DNA from: Methylococcus sp. EFPC2
GTDB lineage: Bacteria; Pseudomonadota; Gammaproteobacteria; Methylococcales; Methylococcaceae
DNA: 64,000 nt
Assembly: GCF_016925495.1 (NCBI RefSeq)
Contig: NZ_CP070491.1
Span: forward strand, 2,666,001 to 2,730,000
Direction of reading: 5' to 3'
The position numbers and the translations under genes are program-made. The notes beneath the pieces were generated by a model that was not told where the DNA came from, did no database searches, and worked only from the letters and a program-made list of their open reading frames with translations. Below are positions 18,855 to 28,376 of this stretch, one piece after another (positions within the stretch are counted from its first letter, which is position 1; the number at the start of each line of letters is the position of its first letter).

Positions 18855-19199
18855 CTAGGGGAGTTGATCGAAGCCGGTGCTAAATCGCTCACACCCGGCG
18901 AGCCAGACTTTTTGACGCAGCCGCTCGAGACGCTCGATCAACGGAACGACCAGTTCGTTCGCGTGCGGGCCGTAATGCGTGGGCACCAGCCAGAGTCCGG
19001 GCAGCTTGCTTTCCAGCCGCCGAAGAAATGCCCGTGCGAACGTTTCGCTCACCCCGCACACGCCGGAAAAATCCAGTTCCACCCAGCACTGCGACTCGGG
19101 TTCCAGGGCCTGTACTATGCGGACGGCCAACTGGGCATCATCCAGGCTCGCCGAGCGCGGGTCGGCAAACTCGCGCAGCTTGATGCATTGCGGAATCAT
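18855..19199 (-). CDS. STAS-like protein (DUF4325 type)
   Basis: A 114-residue cytoplasmic protein. The stretch CWVELDFSGVCGVSETFARA matches the core strand-helix of STAS-like DUF4325 proteins, which resemble anti-sigma-factor antagonists. It begins four bases after the stop of the hydrogenase-like small subunit, so it is the last gene of the Ehr operon. A regulatory role towards the complex or towards the SulP transporter at the other end of the operon, which itself ends in a STAS domain, is possible but is inference. The frame continues after its TAG stop. Confidence 0.65.
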   Translation of the reverse strand: MIPQCIKLREFADPRSASLDDAQLAVRIVQALEPESQCWVELDFSGVCGVSETFARAFLRRLESKLPGLWLVPTHYGPHANELVVPLIERLERLRQKVWLAGCERFSTGFDQLP

Positions 19200-19203
19200 G
19201 GAA

Positions 19204-19722
19204 TCACCGGCGAGCGCACAAGCTCAACACCCCCTGCAACAACGCCAGCGGCGTCGGTGGGCAACCCGGGATGGTCAGATCCACCGGAATGACGTTGCCG
19301 ACCGCGCCGCAACTGGCGTAGGACACGCCGAATTCGCCGCCGCAGGCGCCGCAGTCGCCCACCGCGATGACCCACTTGGGATCGGGCGTGGCCTCGTAGG
19401 TACGCTTCAGGGCCGTCTCCATGTGCCGCGAGACCGGGCCGGTGACCATCAGGATGTCGGCATGGCGGGGCGAGGCGACGAAATGCACGCCGAAACGCTC
19501 GATGTCGTAATAAACGTTGTTGAGCGCGTGGATCTCCAGCTCGCAGCCATTGCAGGAGCCGGCGTCGACCTGCCGTATCGCCAGGCTGCCGCGGAAGCGC
19601 TTGTCGACGACGGTTTTGAGTTGCGCCCCGACCTGCTCGACCGCCTCGTCGCGCGCACGCGGCGGCAGCTTTTCGGTGAGTACGCCGGTTCTGAATATCT
19701 TGCCGTAGATGCTCAAAGGCAT
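19204..19722 (-). CDS. Hydrogenase-4/NuoB-like small subunit
   Basis: A 172-residue iron-sulfur subunit. Cysteines in GSCNGCELEI, VGDCGACGG and IPGCPP are the ligands of the proximal [4Fe-4S] cluster shared by NuoB and hydrogenase-4-type small subunits. I chose the ATG at 19722 because GAGAGGA lies directly upstream and family similarity starts there (MPLSIYGKIFRTGVLTEK); the open frame before it is a shadow of the large-subunit gene. It should pair with the large subunit encoded just upstream and lie on the cytoplasmic face of the membrane complex. Confidence 0.88.
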   Translation of the reverse strand: MPLSIYGKIFRTGVLTEKLPPRARDEAVEQVGAQLKTVVDKRFRGSLAIRQVDAGSCNGCELEIHALNNVYYDIERFGVHFVASPRHADILMVTGPVSRHMETALKRTYEATPDPKWVIAVGDCGACGGEFGVSYASCGAVGNVIPVDLTIPGCPPTPLALLQGVLSLCARR

Positions 19723-19727
19723 TCCTC

Positions 19728-21317
19728 TCAGAGGTCGTGGCCGGAATAGGAGCCGTTGACCGATTTGTTGCACACCGGGAAGTCGGGCACGATGTTGCCC
19801 AGCACCAGCTTTTCCAGGGCCGGCCAGTTGACGACGCTGGGATCGCGCGGCCAGTAGCGGTCTATCCGGCCTTCCCCGCCGAAACGGACGTAGCAGAGGA
19901 TTTCGCCGCGCCAGCCTTCGACGGCGGCAAAGCCTTCCGCTCCCTCCGGCGGCGCCAGCCAGGGCGCGGCAATCGCGCCCGCGGGCAAGCTTTCGAGCAA
20001 CTGTTCCAGCAGGCGCAAGGCGACGCGCAATTCCTTGTAGCGCACCCAGAAACGCGAGGCGACATCGCCCTGCACTTCGACCGGAACCCGCAGGTTCAAT
20101 CGGTCGTAGGGTGCATAGGGGGCATCCTTGCGCACGTCGAAAGTCTGTCCGCTGGCGCGCCCGACGAAACCCAATGCGCCCAGTTCTGCGGCCAGTTCGA
20201 CGCTGAACGCGCCGGCGCCGAGGAAACGGTCTTCCAGCGAGGAGTTGCCGTCGAGCAGGGTCAGCAACTCGTCCAGTTCGGCCCGCAGGGCGACGATGGA
20301 ATAACGCATGCTCGTCGCCACATCCGGCAGGACGTCGACGGTCACGCCGCCCGGCACGATGCGATCCATCAGCAGGCGATGGCCGAACCATTGCTGGTTT
20401 TCCCTCAACCACAGTTCCCGGAGACGGCCGAGCTGGTAGTAGCCGAAAGCGAAGCCGACGTCGTTGCAGAGAGCGCCCAGATCCCACAAGTGATTGACAA
20501 CCCGTTCGCGCTCGGCCAGGAGGGCGCGCAACCAGGTTGCCCGCTCGGGAATGGCCATCCCTGCCGCGCACTCCATCGCCAAACAGGCGGCGTAGGCATG
20601 TCCGACCGTGGTATCGCCCGACACCCGTCCCGCCAGCCGGGCCAGGCCCGCCGCATCGCGGCCTTCGGCGATTTTTTCCACGCCCTTGTGCACGTAGCCC
20701 AGCCGCTCTTCGAGATTCAGCACGGTCTCGCCCACCGCCTGGAAGCGGAAATGGCCGGGTTCTATGATGCCGGCGTGCACCGGCCCCACGGGGATCTCGT
20801 AGACGCTGGGGCCTTGCGCCTGGAGAAAGGGGTAATCCTTGTCCGCTGGCGTGCTCTCGGGCGGGCGGCCCACGGCCGGAAAACTTTTGCGCAGGGGAAA
20901 GCTGCGTTCGTCCCAGGCCTGGTGGCGCACCCAGCGGCGCTCGTCGTGATGTCCTTCGAAACGGATGCCGTAGAGATCACGGATAGCCCGCTCGGGACGG
21001 TCGGCCGCCCAGAAATAAGAGGCCTGGGAAGGCAGGCTCGCGTGGGCCGGATCGAGCACGGTGCGAACTATCAGATAACCGCCATCTTTCTGCAGGCAGG
21101 CGCTGACCCGCAATTCGGGACCCAAGTCCTCCGCCCACACGCCTGCCCAGCGCCAGCCTTCGGCCTTGGCGATCTGCGCCGCCCGTCGCCAATCGGCCGC
21201 GGCGATATGGGCAACTTCGGCCGGCGGCAGCTGGCTGGGTTCGACCGACCGTAGTTCGAGGCCCCGTTCGGCGAAGCGTGCCAAAGTCTCAAGCGTCTGG
21301 TCGCCGGTCTCGTTCAT
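19728..21317 (-). CDS. Hydrogenase-4/NuoCD-like large subunit lacking Ni ligands
   Basis: A 529-residue fusion of a NuoC-like domain (about 1-160) with a NuoD/HycE-like domain. Recognisable landmarks are YVHKGVEKIAEGRD and GGVTVDVLPD. The first Ni-binding motif of true hydrogenases, RxCGxC, reads RVSGDTTVGH here. The C-terminal DPCxxC is replaced by PDFPVCNKSVNG. The protein therefore cannot hold a normal Ni-Fe centre, which is the defining trait of energy-converting hydrogenase-related (Ehr) complexes. The start at 21317 overlaps the upstream stop in an ATGA. Automatic annotation as formate hydrogenlyase or hydrogenase-4 subunit G would overstate its chemistry. Confidence 0.88.
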   Translation of the reverse strand: MNETGDQTLETLARFAERGLELRSVEPSQLPPAEVAHIAAADWRRAAQIAKAEGWRWAGVWAEDLGPELRVSACLQKDGGYLIVRTVLDPAHASLPSQASYFWAADRPERAIRDLYGIRFEGHHDERRWVRHQAWDERSFPLRKSFPAVGRPPESTPADKDYPFLQAQGPSVYEIPVGPVHAGIIEPGHFRFQAVGETVLNLEERLGYVHKGVEKIAEGRDAAGLARLAGRVSGDTTVGHAYAACLAMECAAGMAIPERATWLRALLAERERVVNHLWDLGALCNDVGFAFGYYQLGRLRELWLRENQQWFGHRLLMDRIVPGGVTVDVLPDVATSMRYSIVALRAELDELLTLLDGNSSLEDRFLGAGAFSVELAAELGALGFVGRASGQTFDVRKDAPYAPYDRLNLRVPVEVQGDVASRFWVRYKELRVALRLLEQLLESLPAGAIAAPWLAPPEGAEGFAAVEGWRGEILCYVRFGGEGRIDRYWPRDPSVVNWPALEKLVLGNIVPDFPVCNKSVNGSYSGHDL

Positions 21318-22780
21318 TGCGGCAAACTCCCGGAGATCAGCTGGGTCGCCTGGTTGAACCAATTGCCCAGGAAGGAAGGAATGGCCAGGCCCAGCCAAAG
21401 CACCAAGACCAGGTGCAGGGCGACCGGCTTGAGGTTGGCCTTGATGGCTTTCTGGCCTTCGGGCACGTCGCCGTAGACCATGGGCTGGATGTGGCGGAAC
21501 AGGCCGGCGAAAGCCAGGCCTATGCCCAGCAGCAACAGAGGCGTCAGCCAGGGATAGTCATGCATGGTGGCGACCAGCACCAGGAATTCGCTGGCGAACA
21601 CGCCGAAGGGCGGAAAGCCGGCGATGGCCACGGTGCCTACAAGCAAGCCCCAGCCTATGGCCGGCTGGGTCAGGATCAGGCCGCGGATCTTTTCCATGCG
21701 CTGGGTCCCGGCCAGTTGGGCGGCATGCCCGACGGTGACGAAGATGGCCGACTTGGTCAGCGCATGGGTGGTCATGTGGAACAGCGCGGCGAAAGTCGCC
21801 CAGGGGCCACCGACGCCGAAGGCGAAGGTCATCAGCCCCATGTGCTCGATGGACGAATAGCTGAACAGCCGCTTGATGTCGGTCTGGCGGTGCAGAAACA
21901 GCGCCGCCACCAGGAAGGACAGCAGGCCGAAGCCCATCATCAGGTTGCCCGCCAGATGCGTGCCTAGGGAGCCGTCGACCAGCATCTTGCTGCGCACCAC
22001 CGCGTAGAGCGCGTCGTTGAGCAGTAAACCGGACAGGATGGCGGACATCGGGGTGGGGCCTTCGGAATGGGCGTCCGGCAGCCATTGATGCAGCGGAACC
22101 AGGCCGATCTTGGTGCCGTAGCCCACCAACAAGAAGACGAAGGCCAGGCTGAGGATGGCGGGATCGAGTTCGGCCGCATGATCGTGCAACACCGTCCACA
22201 GCAGCCCTTCCCCGCCCACGCCCAGTTTTTGCTCGGCGGCGAAATAAAGCAGCACTGTGCCGAACAAGGCCTGGGCGATGCCCACGCCGCACAGGATGAA
22301 ATATTTCCAGGCCGCTTCTATCGATTCCGGCGTGCGGTAAAGGCTCACCAGCAGCACCGTCGCCAGCGTCGCGCCCTCCATCGCCACCCACATCACGCCC
22401 ATGTTATTGGTGGTCAGCACCAGATACATGGCCAGCATGAAGCCCTGGTACATGGTGTAGTAAAGCTTCAGGCGCGCCGGACTGACCCGGCCGATCGCCT
22501 GCTCGTGCGCCATGTAGGGGCCGGAAAAGACGGACGTGGTCAGGCCGACGAAAGCCGTCAGGACCACCAGATAGACGTTGAAGCTGTCGACGTAAAGCAT
22601 GTGCCCCGTCGACAGCACGGGACCATGCAGCAGCACGTCGACCGCGAGCCAGACCGAGGCCGCCAGGGCCAGCGCGTTGCAGCGGATATTGAAAACCCCC
22701 GCCTGCAGATTGCCGCCGCGGAAGGCCAGCAGGGCCATGCCGGCGATGGGCACGGCGAGCAGCAGATAGACGCCCGTCAT
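21314..22780 (-). CDS. NuoN/NuoM-like antiporter-type membrane subunit (HyfF-like)
   Basis: A 488-residue polytopic membrane protein of the proton-translocating family shared by complex I and Mrp antiporters, with the typical block GLVPLHQWLPDAHSEGPTPM and the later helix SYSSIEHMGLMTFAFGVGG. It matches the HyfF position in hydrogenase-4 clusters. Its ends overlap both neighbours by four bases. It is expected to carry a proton or cation channel of the Ehr complex. Confidence 0.88.
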   Translation of the reverse strand: MTGVYLLLAVPIAGMALLAFRGGNLQAGVFNIRCNALALAASVWLAVDVLLHGPVLSTGHMLYVDSFNVYLVVLTAFVGLTTSVFSGPYMAHEQAIGRVSPARLKLYYTMYQGFMLAMYLVLTTNNMGVMWVAMEGATLATVLLVSLYRTPESIEAAWKYFILCGVGIAQALFGTVLLYFAAEQKLGVGGEGLLWTVLHDHAAELDPAILSLAFVFLLVGYGTKIGLVPLHQWLPDAHSEGPTPMSAILSGLLLNDALYAVVRSKMLVDGSLGTHLAGNLMMGFGLLSFLVAALFLHRQTDIKRLFSYSSIEHMGLMTFAFGVGGPWATFAALFHMTTHALTKSAIFVTVGHAAQLAGTQRMEKIRGLILTQPAIGWGLLVGTVAIAGFPPFGVFASEFLVLVATMHDYPWLTPLLLLGIGLAFAGLFRHIQPMVYGDVPEGQKAIKANLKPVALHLVLVLWLGLAIPSFLGNWFNQATQLISGSLPQ

Positions 22781-23454
22781 CGCTCCACCTCGCTGAGCTT
22801 GCTGAGCTGGTCCACGTTCAGCGAGTCGATGCTGGCGCTGATCTGGAAGAAGAACACGCCGAACACCACCGCGGCGACCAGCACGTCGAAGGCCACGCCC
22901 AGCTCGACCACCATGGGCATGCCGTAGGTGGACACGACGGCGGCGAAGAACAGACCGTTCTCGATGGACATGAAGCCCACCACGTGGGCGACCGCCTGCC
23001 GCCGGGTGATCATCAGCAGCATGCCCAGCAGGACCACCGCCAGACTCACGGCGATGGCGTTGAGCGTCACCAGGGGCGAATGGGCGACCACCGGCAGGGA
23101 CACGTAGTAGCTGAACACCACCAGCGAGGCGCCGCCCAACATCACCCGGGCCGGATGGGCGATGGTGTCCATCACCCGGTGCAAGCCCAGCCGGTGGATC
23201 AGCCGATACAGCAGCAGCGGCAGGATGATCCCTTTCAGCACCAGGCTCAACAGCGCCGACACATAGAGATGGGGATAATTCAGCACGCCGGCAGCCAAGG
23301 CCGTGGCCGCCGCGAGCAACCAGCCCTGCACGGCGAATACCAAGACCAGCCGCACCAGGCGCGATTGGCCCAGCATCAAAAAGGAGGTCAGGGCGATCAG
23401 TCCGGCCAGCAGCAATATGGCCTGGCCGTAAAGATCGAGATCAATGATGGACAC
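22777..23454 (-). CDS. HyfE-like membrane subunit
   Basis: A 225-residue membrane protein with about six to seven helices. The segment VVGFMSIENGLFFAAV resembles the NuoK/MnhC-type signature found in HyfE. It overlaps the HyfC-like gene by 14 bp and the HyfF-like gene by 4 bp, so it belongs to the same translational unit. It presumably contributes to the ion path of the complex. Confidence 0.82.
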   Translation of the reverse strand: MSIIDLDLYGQAILLLAGLIALTSFLMLGQSRLVRLVLVFAVQGWLLAAATALAAGVLNYPHLYVSALLSLVLKGIILPLLLYRLIHRLGLHRVMDTIAHPARVMLGGASLVVFSYYVSLPVVAHSPLVTLNAIAVSLAVVLLGMLLMITRRQAVAHVVGFMSIENGLFFAAVVSTYGMPMVVELGVAFDVLVAAVVFGVFFFQISASIDSLNVDQLSKLSEVER

Positions 23455-24394
23455 GGGCCGCCTCCAGGATGATGTGGCTCAGCATGCCCAGCACGCTGAG
23501 GAGATAGGCGAAGCTGAGATATTCCTGCACCCGGAAGATGCGCATCTTGGCGAATACCGTTTCGGACAAGGCCAGGACCACGGCCAATGCGGCCAGCTTG
23601 CCCAGCACCACGGCCACTCCCAGCCCCAGCGCCTGCGGGGAAAAGTCCTGGGCGATGCCCCAAGGGAAGAAGATGTTGGCGATGAGCACGCCGTAGAGCA
23701 TGAGCTTGATCTGGCTGGCCCATTCGATGAGCGCCAGCCAGCGGCCGCTGTATTCCAGGATCATGGCCTCGTGGATCATGGTCAGTTCGAGATGGGTGGC
23801 CGGGTTGTCCACGGGAATGCGCCCGGTTTCGGCGATGGCCACCAGCATCAGGCCCGCGATGGCGAAGACGAATGAAGGCCGCAGCACCAGCCCGGTGTCC
23901 AGCACATAGTTCATGGCCTGGGACAGATTGGTGGTATGTGCGCTCATCGCCAGGGTGAACACCGCCATCAGCATGGCCGGTTCGGCCAGCGAAGAGATGG
24001 TCATCTCGCGCGAGGAGCCCATGCCGCCGAAGGCCGTGCCGATGTCCATGCCCGCCAGCACCTGGAAGGTCCGTCCGAGCGCGAAGAAGCCCACCAGCAC
24101 GATGACGTCGGCGATACGCGCGGTCGGCAGATCGACCGCCACCAGCGGGACGATGGCCGCCGCCAACACGGTGGACGCGAACACGATGTAGGGCGCGGCG
24201 CGGAATATCCAGGAAGCCGGATGCGGAACGATGGGCTGCTTGCGGTACAGCTTGAGCAGGTCCCGGTAAGGCTGGAACAGAGAAGGCGGCTTGCGGTTCT
24301 GCAAGCGGCATTTGACGCGCTTGATCCAGCCGGCCAGCAGCGGAGCGGCGGCGACGAAGAGCAGGGTTTGCAGGAACGCAAGCAGCCAGGGCAT
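23441..24394 (-). CDS. NuoH/HyfC-like membrane subunit
   Basis: A 317-residue polytopic protein of the NuoH family. Landmarks are FQPYRDLLKLYRK, AETGRIPVDNPATHLELT and EAMILEYSGR, the conserved acidic loop that joins the hydrophilic arm to the membrane arm. The true start is the ATG at 24394, overlapping the upstream stop by one base (TGATG). A longer open frame reaching back to 26404 is an artefact of reading the HyfB-like gene in another phase. It is the link between the iron-sulfur subunits and the antiporter-like subunits. Confidence 0.88.
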   Translation of the reverse strand: MPWLLAFLQTLLFVAAAPLLAGWIKRVKCRLQNRKPPSLFQPYRDLLKLYRKQPIVPHPASWIFRAAPYIVFASTVLAAAIVPLVAVDLPTARIADVIVLVGFFALGRTFQVLAGMDIGTAFGGMGSSREMTISSLAEPAMLMAVFTLAMSAHTTNLSQAMNYVLDTGLVLRPSFVFAIAGLMLVAIAETGRIPVDNPATHLELTMIHEAMILEYSGRWLALIEWASQIKLMLYGVLIANIFFPWGIAQDFSPQALGLGVAVVLGKLAALAVVLALSETVFAKMRIFRVQEYLSFAYLLSVLGMLSHIILEAARVHH

Positions 24395-26508
24395 CAGCTG
24401 ATCACCCAAAGGAGAAAGACCAGGGTAAAAAAGGAATAAGCCAGATAGGTGCGAATATTCCCGGTTTGCAGCCGCCCCACTTCGCGGGCCAGGCGGTTGA
24501 CGGCATGCCCCACCGGTTCGTACAGCCAGCGCCAGAAGCGGTCGAGCACCTGGAAGTGATAGCGCTGGGACAACACCCGCGTGTCGCCCGCCCCTCCCCG
24601 GATCTCTTCGAGGTTTTCGCGCACATCGAACACCGGATTGAAAATGCGCCGAATGGGCATACTGAAAGCGCCCGAGGTGTATTGCATGCGCGGCGTCAGG
24701 CCGCCGAAACCGCAATCCCAGGGCTCGGCCTGGCGCGGCTCCAGGCCGCTGCGGCGATACAGGACGTGGTAGCAGACCCAGCCCACCGCCAGGATCCCGA
24801 GTAGAACCAGGGCCGGCGCGTAGGACGCCACTTCGGGCGACACGGGCGTCAACCATAGCCAGCCCAGCGCGGACAGGCTGGGCAGGGTGAATCCGGTCAA
24901 CTGCCCGGTCACCGCACCGACACCGTTGATGAGTGGCCCGGGCAGCACGCCGAACAGCACGCAGGCCATGGCGAGCAGGGCGGGCCCTGCCAGCATGCCG
25001 CGATGGCTCACCTCGTGGGCATGAGCGACATGGTGCGAACGGGGCAGCCCCAGAAAGGCCACGCCGTAGACCTTGACGAAACAGGTGGCAGCCAGCGCCG
25101 AGGTCAGGGCCAGCACGGCGCTGGCGGCGGGTATCAGGCTGCGCAGCACCCCGCTCTGCAGCGTGCCGGCCTGCAGCGCGGTCTGGAAGATCAGCCATTC
25201 CGAAACGAAGCCGTTCAGGGGCGGCAAGGCGGCGATGCTGAGGGTGCCGACCAGGAAGATGCCCGCCAGCTTGGGCATGCGATGGATCAGCCCACCCATG
25301 GCCTCCAGGCTGTGCTCGTGGGTTTGATGCAGGATGGCGCCCGCCCCCAGGAACAACAGGCTCTTGAACAAGGCATGGTTGAAGGCATGCAACAGCGCCG
25401 CCACCAGGGCCAGGGCGCCCAGTTCGTTTTGGCCGTTGCTGAGGAAAATCAGGGACAGTCCCAGGGCCACGAACACGATGCCGAGGTTCTCCACCGAGGA
25501 ATAGGCCAACAGACGCTTCAGGTTCTGCTGCTGCAAGGCATACAAAATGCCCAGCACGGCCGAGGCCGAACCGATCACCAGCACCAGCACGCCCCATTGC
25601 CAGAGGATCTGGTCCAGGAGATCGAAGGTAAAGCGAATGAAGCCGTAAACCGCGATCTTCAGCATCACCCCGCTCATCAGCGCGGAGATATGCGAGGGCG
25701 CGACCGGGTGGGCTTCCGGCAGCCAGGCGTGGATGGGCACCAGCCCGGCCTTCATGCCGAAGCCGAGCAGGCCCAGCACGAAGGCCGCGCTGGCCCACAG
25801 CGGACTCAAACGGGCCCCGCGCAAGGCATCGAAGCTCAATCCGCCGGCGAATCCGGCGACGACACCGAAACCCAAAATGATGGCGATGGCACCGATCTCG
25901 GCCATCAGCAGATAGAGGAATGCGGCCCGCCGGTTGGCGGCATGCTCGTGCTGGTAGGCGACCAGGAAGTAGCTGGCGACCGACATCAGCTCCCAGGCGA
26001 TCATAAAGAAAAACGCATCGTCCGCCAGCAGCACCAGTTCCATGCCGGCGACGAACAGACCGGTGAACAACCCCAGCACGGCGAAGGCGTGTTTGCCGTG
26101 CTCGAACTCCTCCACATAGCCCGGTCCGTAAAGACTGACGGCGATCAGCGGCAGACCCAGCACGCAAAAGAAAAAGCCCGACAAGGCGTCGAGGCGGACA
26201 TGCCAGCTCAGCCACGGCAAGCCTAAAGGCAGGGTGTCGGAGAGTATCCCGTCGCTCAGCAACGCGCCCAGGCCGGCCAGCAAGGCGCTGGTACCGGCGA
26301 GGCCCAGCAGGGCGAACACGCCCCGCCGGAGCCGGCCGGCATAGCCCGGCTCCGCGAACACACCGGCCCAAGGGGCCGACCGGCCAGGACCGCCCGGCCA
26401 GCACCGGCCGACGAGCCGCTCCAACTCCGCGCGCCCATGCACGGCGAGCGCCAGCAGACCCGACGACAAAGCGGCCAGCACGGACAGATAGGCGAAAAAC
26501 AAGGACAT
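24394..26508 (-). CDS. NuoL/HyfB-like antiporter-type membrane subunit
   Basis: A 704-residue membrane protein of the NuoL family, with the block FGMKAGLVPIHAWLPEAHP and the later LLAYSSVENLGIVFVALG. It is the largest membrane subunit and first Ehr gene of the operon, starting 13 bp after the SulP gene. With the HyfF-like protein it gives the complex two antiporter-type modules, so proton or sodium translocation is expected. The coupled reaction is unknown because the large subunit has no Ni site. Confidence 0.88.
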   Translation of the reverse strand: MSLFFAYLSVLAALSSGLLALAVHGRAELERLVGRCWPGGPGRSAPWAGVFAEPGYAGRLRRGVFALLGLAGTSALLAGLGALLSDGILSDTLPLGLPWLSWHVRLDALSGFFFCVLGLPLIAVSLYGPGYVEEFEHGKHAFAVLGLFTGLFVAGMELVLLADDAFFFMIAWELMSVASYFLVAYQHEHAANRRAAFLYLLMAEIGAIAIILGFGVVAGFAGGLSFDALRGARLSPLWASAAFVLGLLGFGMKAGLVPIHAWLPEAHPVAPSHISALMSGVMLKIAVYGFIRFTFDLLDQILWQWGVLVLVIGSASAVLGILYALQQQNLKRLLAYSSVENLGIVFVALGLSLIFLSNGQNELGALALVAALLHAFNHALFKSLLFLGAGAILHQTHEHSLEAMGGLIHRMPKLAGIFLVGTLSIAALPPLNGFVSEWLIFQTALQAGTLQSGVLRSLIPAASAVLALTSALAATCFVKVYGVAFLGLPRSHHVAHAHEVSHRGMLAGPALLAMACVLFGVLPGPLINGVGAVTGQLTGFTLPSLSALGWLWLTPVSPEVASYAPALVLLGILAVGWVCYHVLYRRSGLEPRQAEPWDCGFGGLTPRMQYTSGAFSMPIRRIFNPVFDVRENLEEIRGGAGDTRVLSQRYHFQVLDRFWRWLYEPVGHAVNRLAREVGRLQTGNIRTYLAYSFFTLVFLLWVIS

Positions 26509-26521
26509 CTCGGCTTCCGGC

Positions 26522-28159
26522 TTAGGCTTGCTGCTTGTTGATGCGGGCCGCCAGGACGTGGTCCGCGTAGGCTTCGTGTTCGCCCAGGCCGTGAATTTCG
26601 CAATGTCCGCCGCGGGCGATCCGGTCCTGCCGGTAATGCTCGATGAATTCCATGACCGTGTGGTCGATCAGATAGGCGTCGGACAAATCGAAAACCACCG
26701 TCTTGGCGGCCGGGAATTCGGCCAGTTGACTCTTGAGCGCGAGAAAATTGGAAAAAATGGCCGAGCCACTCACACGGATGACACAGGTGTTCGCGTCCCG
26801 GCGCTCAAGGTGGTAGGAAATGGTCAACAAATTGCGCAATGGAACGCCTCGCGCCACGTGGATCACCAGCTTGGCGGCGATGCCGATCAGCACCCCGGCC
26901 AGCAGATTGGTGGCCAGCACACCGACGATGGTGAGGACGAACAGGACGAGCTGTTCCTTGCCGAGATCCATCGTCCGCTCGAAAGCCTGCGGCGAGGCGA
27001 GGCGAAACCCGGTATAGACCAGCAGCGCGGCCAGCGAGGCCAGCGGTATCGTGTCGATCACATGCGGCAGGGCGATCACGAAGATCAGCAGGAAGGCCCC
27101 GTGGAAGAAATTGGCCCAGCCGGTCCTGGCGCCGGCATCGACGTTGGCGGAACTGCGCACGATTTCGGCGATCATCGGCAAACCGCCGATCAGCCCGGCT
27201 AGGGTATTGCCCACCCCCACCGCGGTCAGGTCGCGGTTCAGGTCGGAATAGCGCTGGTAGGGATCGAGTTTGTCCACCGCCGCCGTGCTCAGCAGGCTTT
27301 CCAGGCTACCCACCAGGGTGATCGCCAGCACGCTTTCCCAGAAGGCCAGGGTGAAGATCTTGGAGAAGTCCGGGAAATAGAAACTGGCCGCAATGCTGTC
27401 GGGAATGGTGACCAGAAAATCCGGGCCGACGATCAAGTCCTTGGGCACCATGAACGATTCGCCCGGCCGCAGGTGGTCCAGGCCGAAAACCTGCCCGAGG
27501 AACATGCCGGACGCGACGACCAGCAGCGGTGCCGGTATCTTCCTGAGCCAGGGCTGTTGGACTTTCGGCCAGGCGACCAGCACGCCCAGGCCCACCAGGG
27601 CGACGAAGGCGACTTCCGGTATGAAAAACGAAAGGCCGCGCGGGATGTCGGCGATGCTCGACAAGAGGCCGCCGCTGACGGTCTTCACGCCCGCCATCAC
27701 CGGTATCTGCTTGGCCATGATGATGATGCCGATCGCGGCCAGCATGCCGTGTACCACCGAGGCGGGGAAAAATGCGGACAACCGGCCCGCCTTGTAATAG
27801 CCCAGGGCTATCTGCAGCACGCCGGATATGACGATGGCCGCCAGGGTGTAGCGGTAGCCGGCCATGGCATCGCCCTGCCCGAGCGACTGCACCGCCGCCA
27901 GGATCACCACGATCAGGCCGGCGGCAGGCCCCGTGATGGTGACATGGGAGCCGTTGATCCGGGACACCAGCAGTCCGCCGACGGCGGCGGTCAATATCCC
28001 GGCCATGGGCGGGAAGCCCGAGGCCACGGCCACCCCCAGACACAGGGGTAAGGCGATCAGAAACACCAGGAAACCGGCGGCAATATCCTTGCGCCAGTGG
28101 GCCTTCAGGCCTGTCAGCCCGGTTGCGGGCAGGGAATTCAAATTAACGGGGTGGTCCAT
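26522..28159 (-). CDS. SulP-family anion transporter with STAS domain
   Basis: A 545-residue transporter. The membrane part begins near residue 25 (AGFLVFLIALPLCLGVAVASG, a typical SulP first-helix region) and includes NGSHVTITGPAAGL. The C-terminal ~110 residues form a STAS domain (TVVFDLSDAYLIDHTVME). SulP members carry sulfate, bicarbonate or other anions; the sequence alone does not say which. It is the first gene of the Ehr operon and its stop lies 13 bp before the HyfB-like start. This linkage suggests that anion transport is energetically or regulatorily tied to the complex; bicarbonate is an attractive substrate (inference). Confidence 0.9.
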   Translation of the reverse strand: MDHPVNLNSLPATGLTGLKAHWRKDIAAGFLVFLIALPLCLGVAVASGFPPMAGILTAAVGGLLVSRINGSHVTITGPAAGLIVVILAAVQSLGQGDAMAGYRYTLAAIVISGVLQIALGYYKAGRLSAFFPASVVHGMLAAIGIIIMAKQIPVMAGVKTVSGGLLSSIADIPRGLSFFIPEVAFVALVGLGVLVAWPKVQQPWLRKIPAPLLVVASGMFLGQVFGLDHLRPGESFMVPKDLIVGPDFLVTIPDSIAASFYFPDFSKIFTLAFWESVLAITLVGSLESLLSTAAVDKLDPYQRYSDLNRDLTAVGVGNTLAGLIGGLPMIAEIVRSSANVDAGARTGWANFFHGAFLLIFVIALPHVIDTIPLASLAALLVYTGFRLASPQAFERTMDLGKEQLVLFVLTIVGVLATNLLAGVLIGIAAKLVIHVARGVPLRNLLTISYHLERRDANTCVIRVSGSAIFSNFLALKSQLAEFPAAKTVVFDLSDAYLIDHTVMEFIEHYRQDRIARGGHCEIHGLGEHEAYADHVLAARINKQQA

Positions 28160-28376
28160 CGGTTCTCCATCGAACGCTTCGAGTCAGTGATGGGCGGCGT
28201 CAGCGGGGAGCCGCCCGTTCCGATCCTTGCCGGCCCGCTTCCTCTCACTGAAAAGCGAGACCGATTGAAGAATCTCCACTGCATCATCAAGGTCCATGCC
28301 TTTTTTTACAATTGAGCGTTCATAGCCGAGGGCTCATGCCTGAGTGGGGCATCGGCCCGCACCGGGCGGCGAGCCA

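Noticed and set aside
19728-21317. Annotation as an active Ni-Fe formate hydrogenlyase large subunit
   Set aside because: Both Ni-binding cysteine motifs are missing.
23441-26404. A single 987-codon fusion protein
   Set aside because: Only the last 317 codons are a gene (NuoH-like); the rest is the HyfB-like gene read in another phase.
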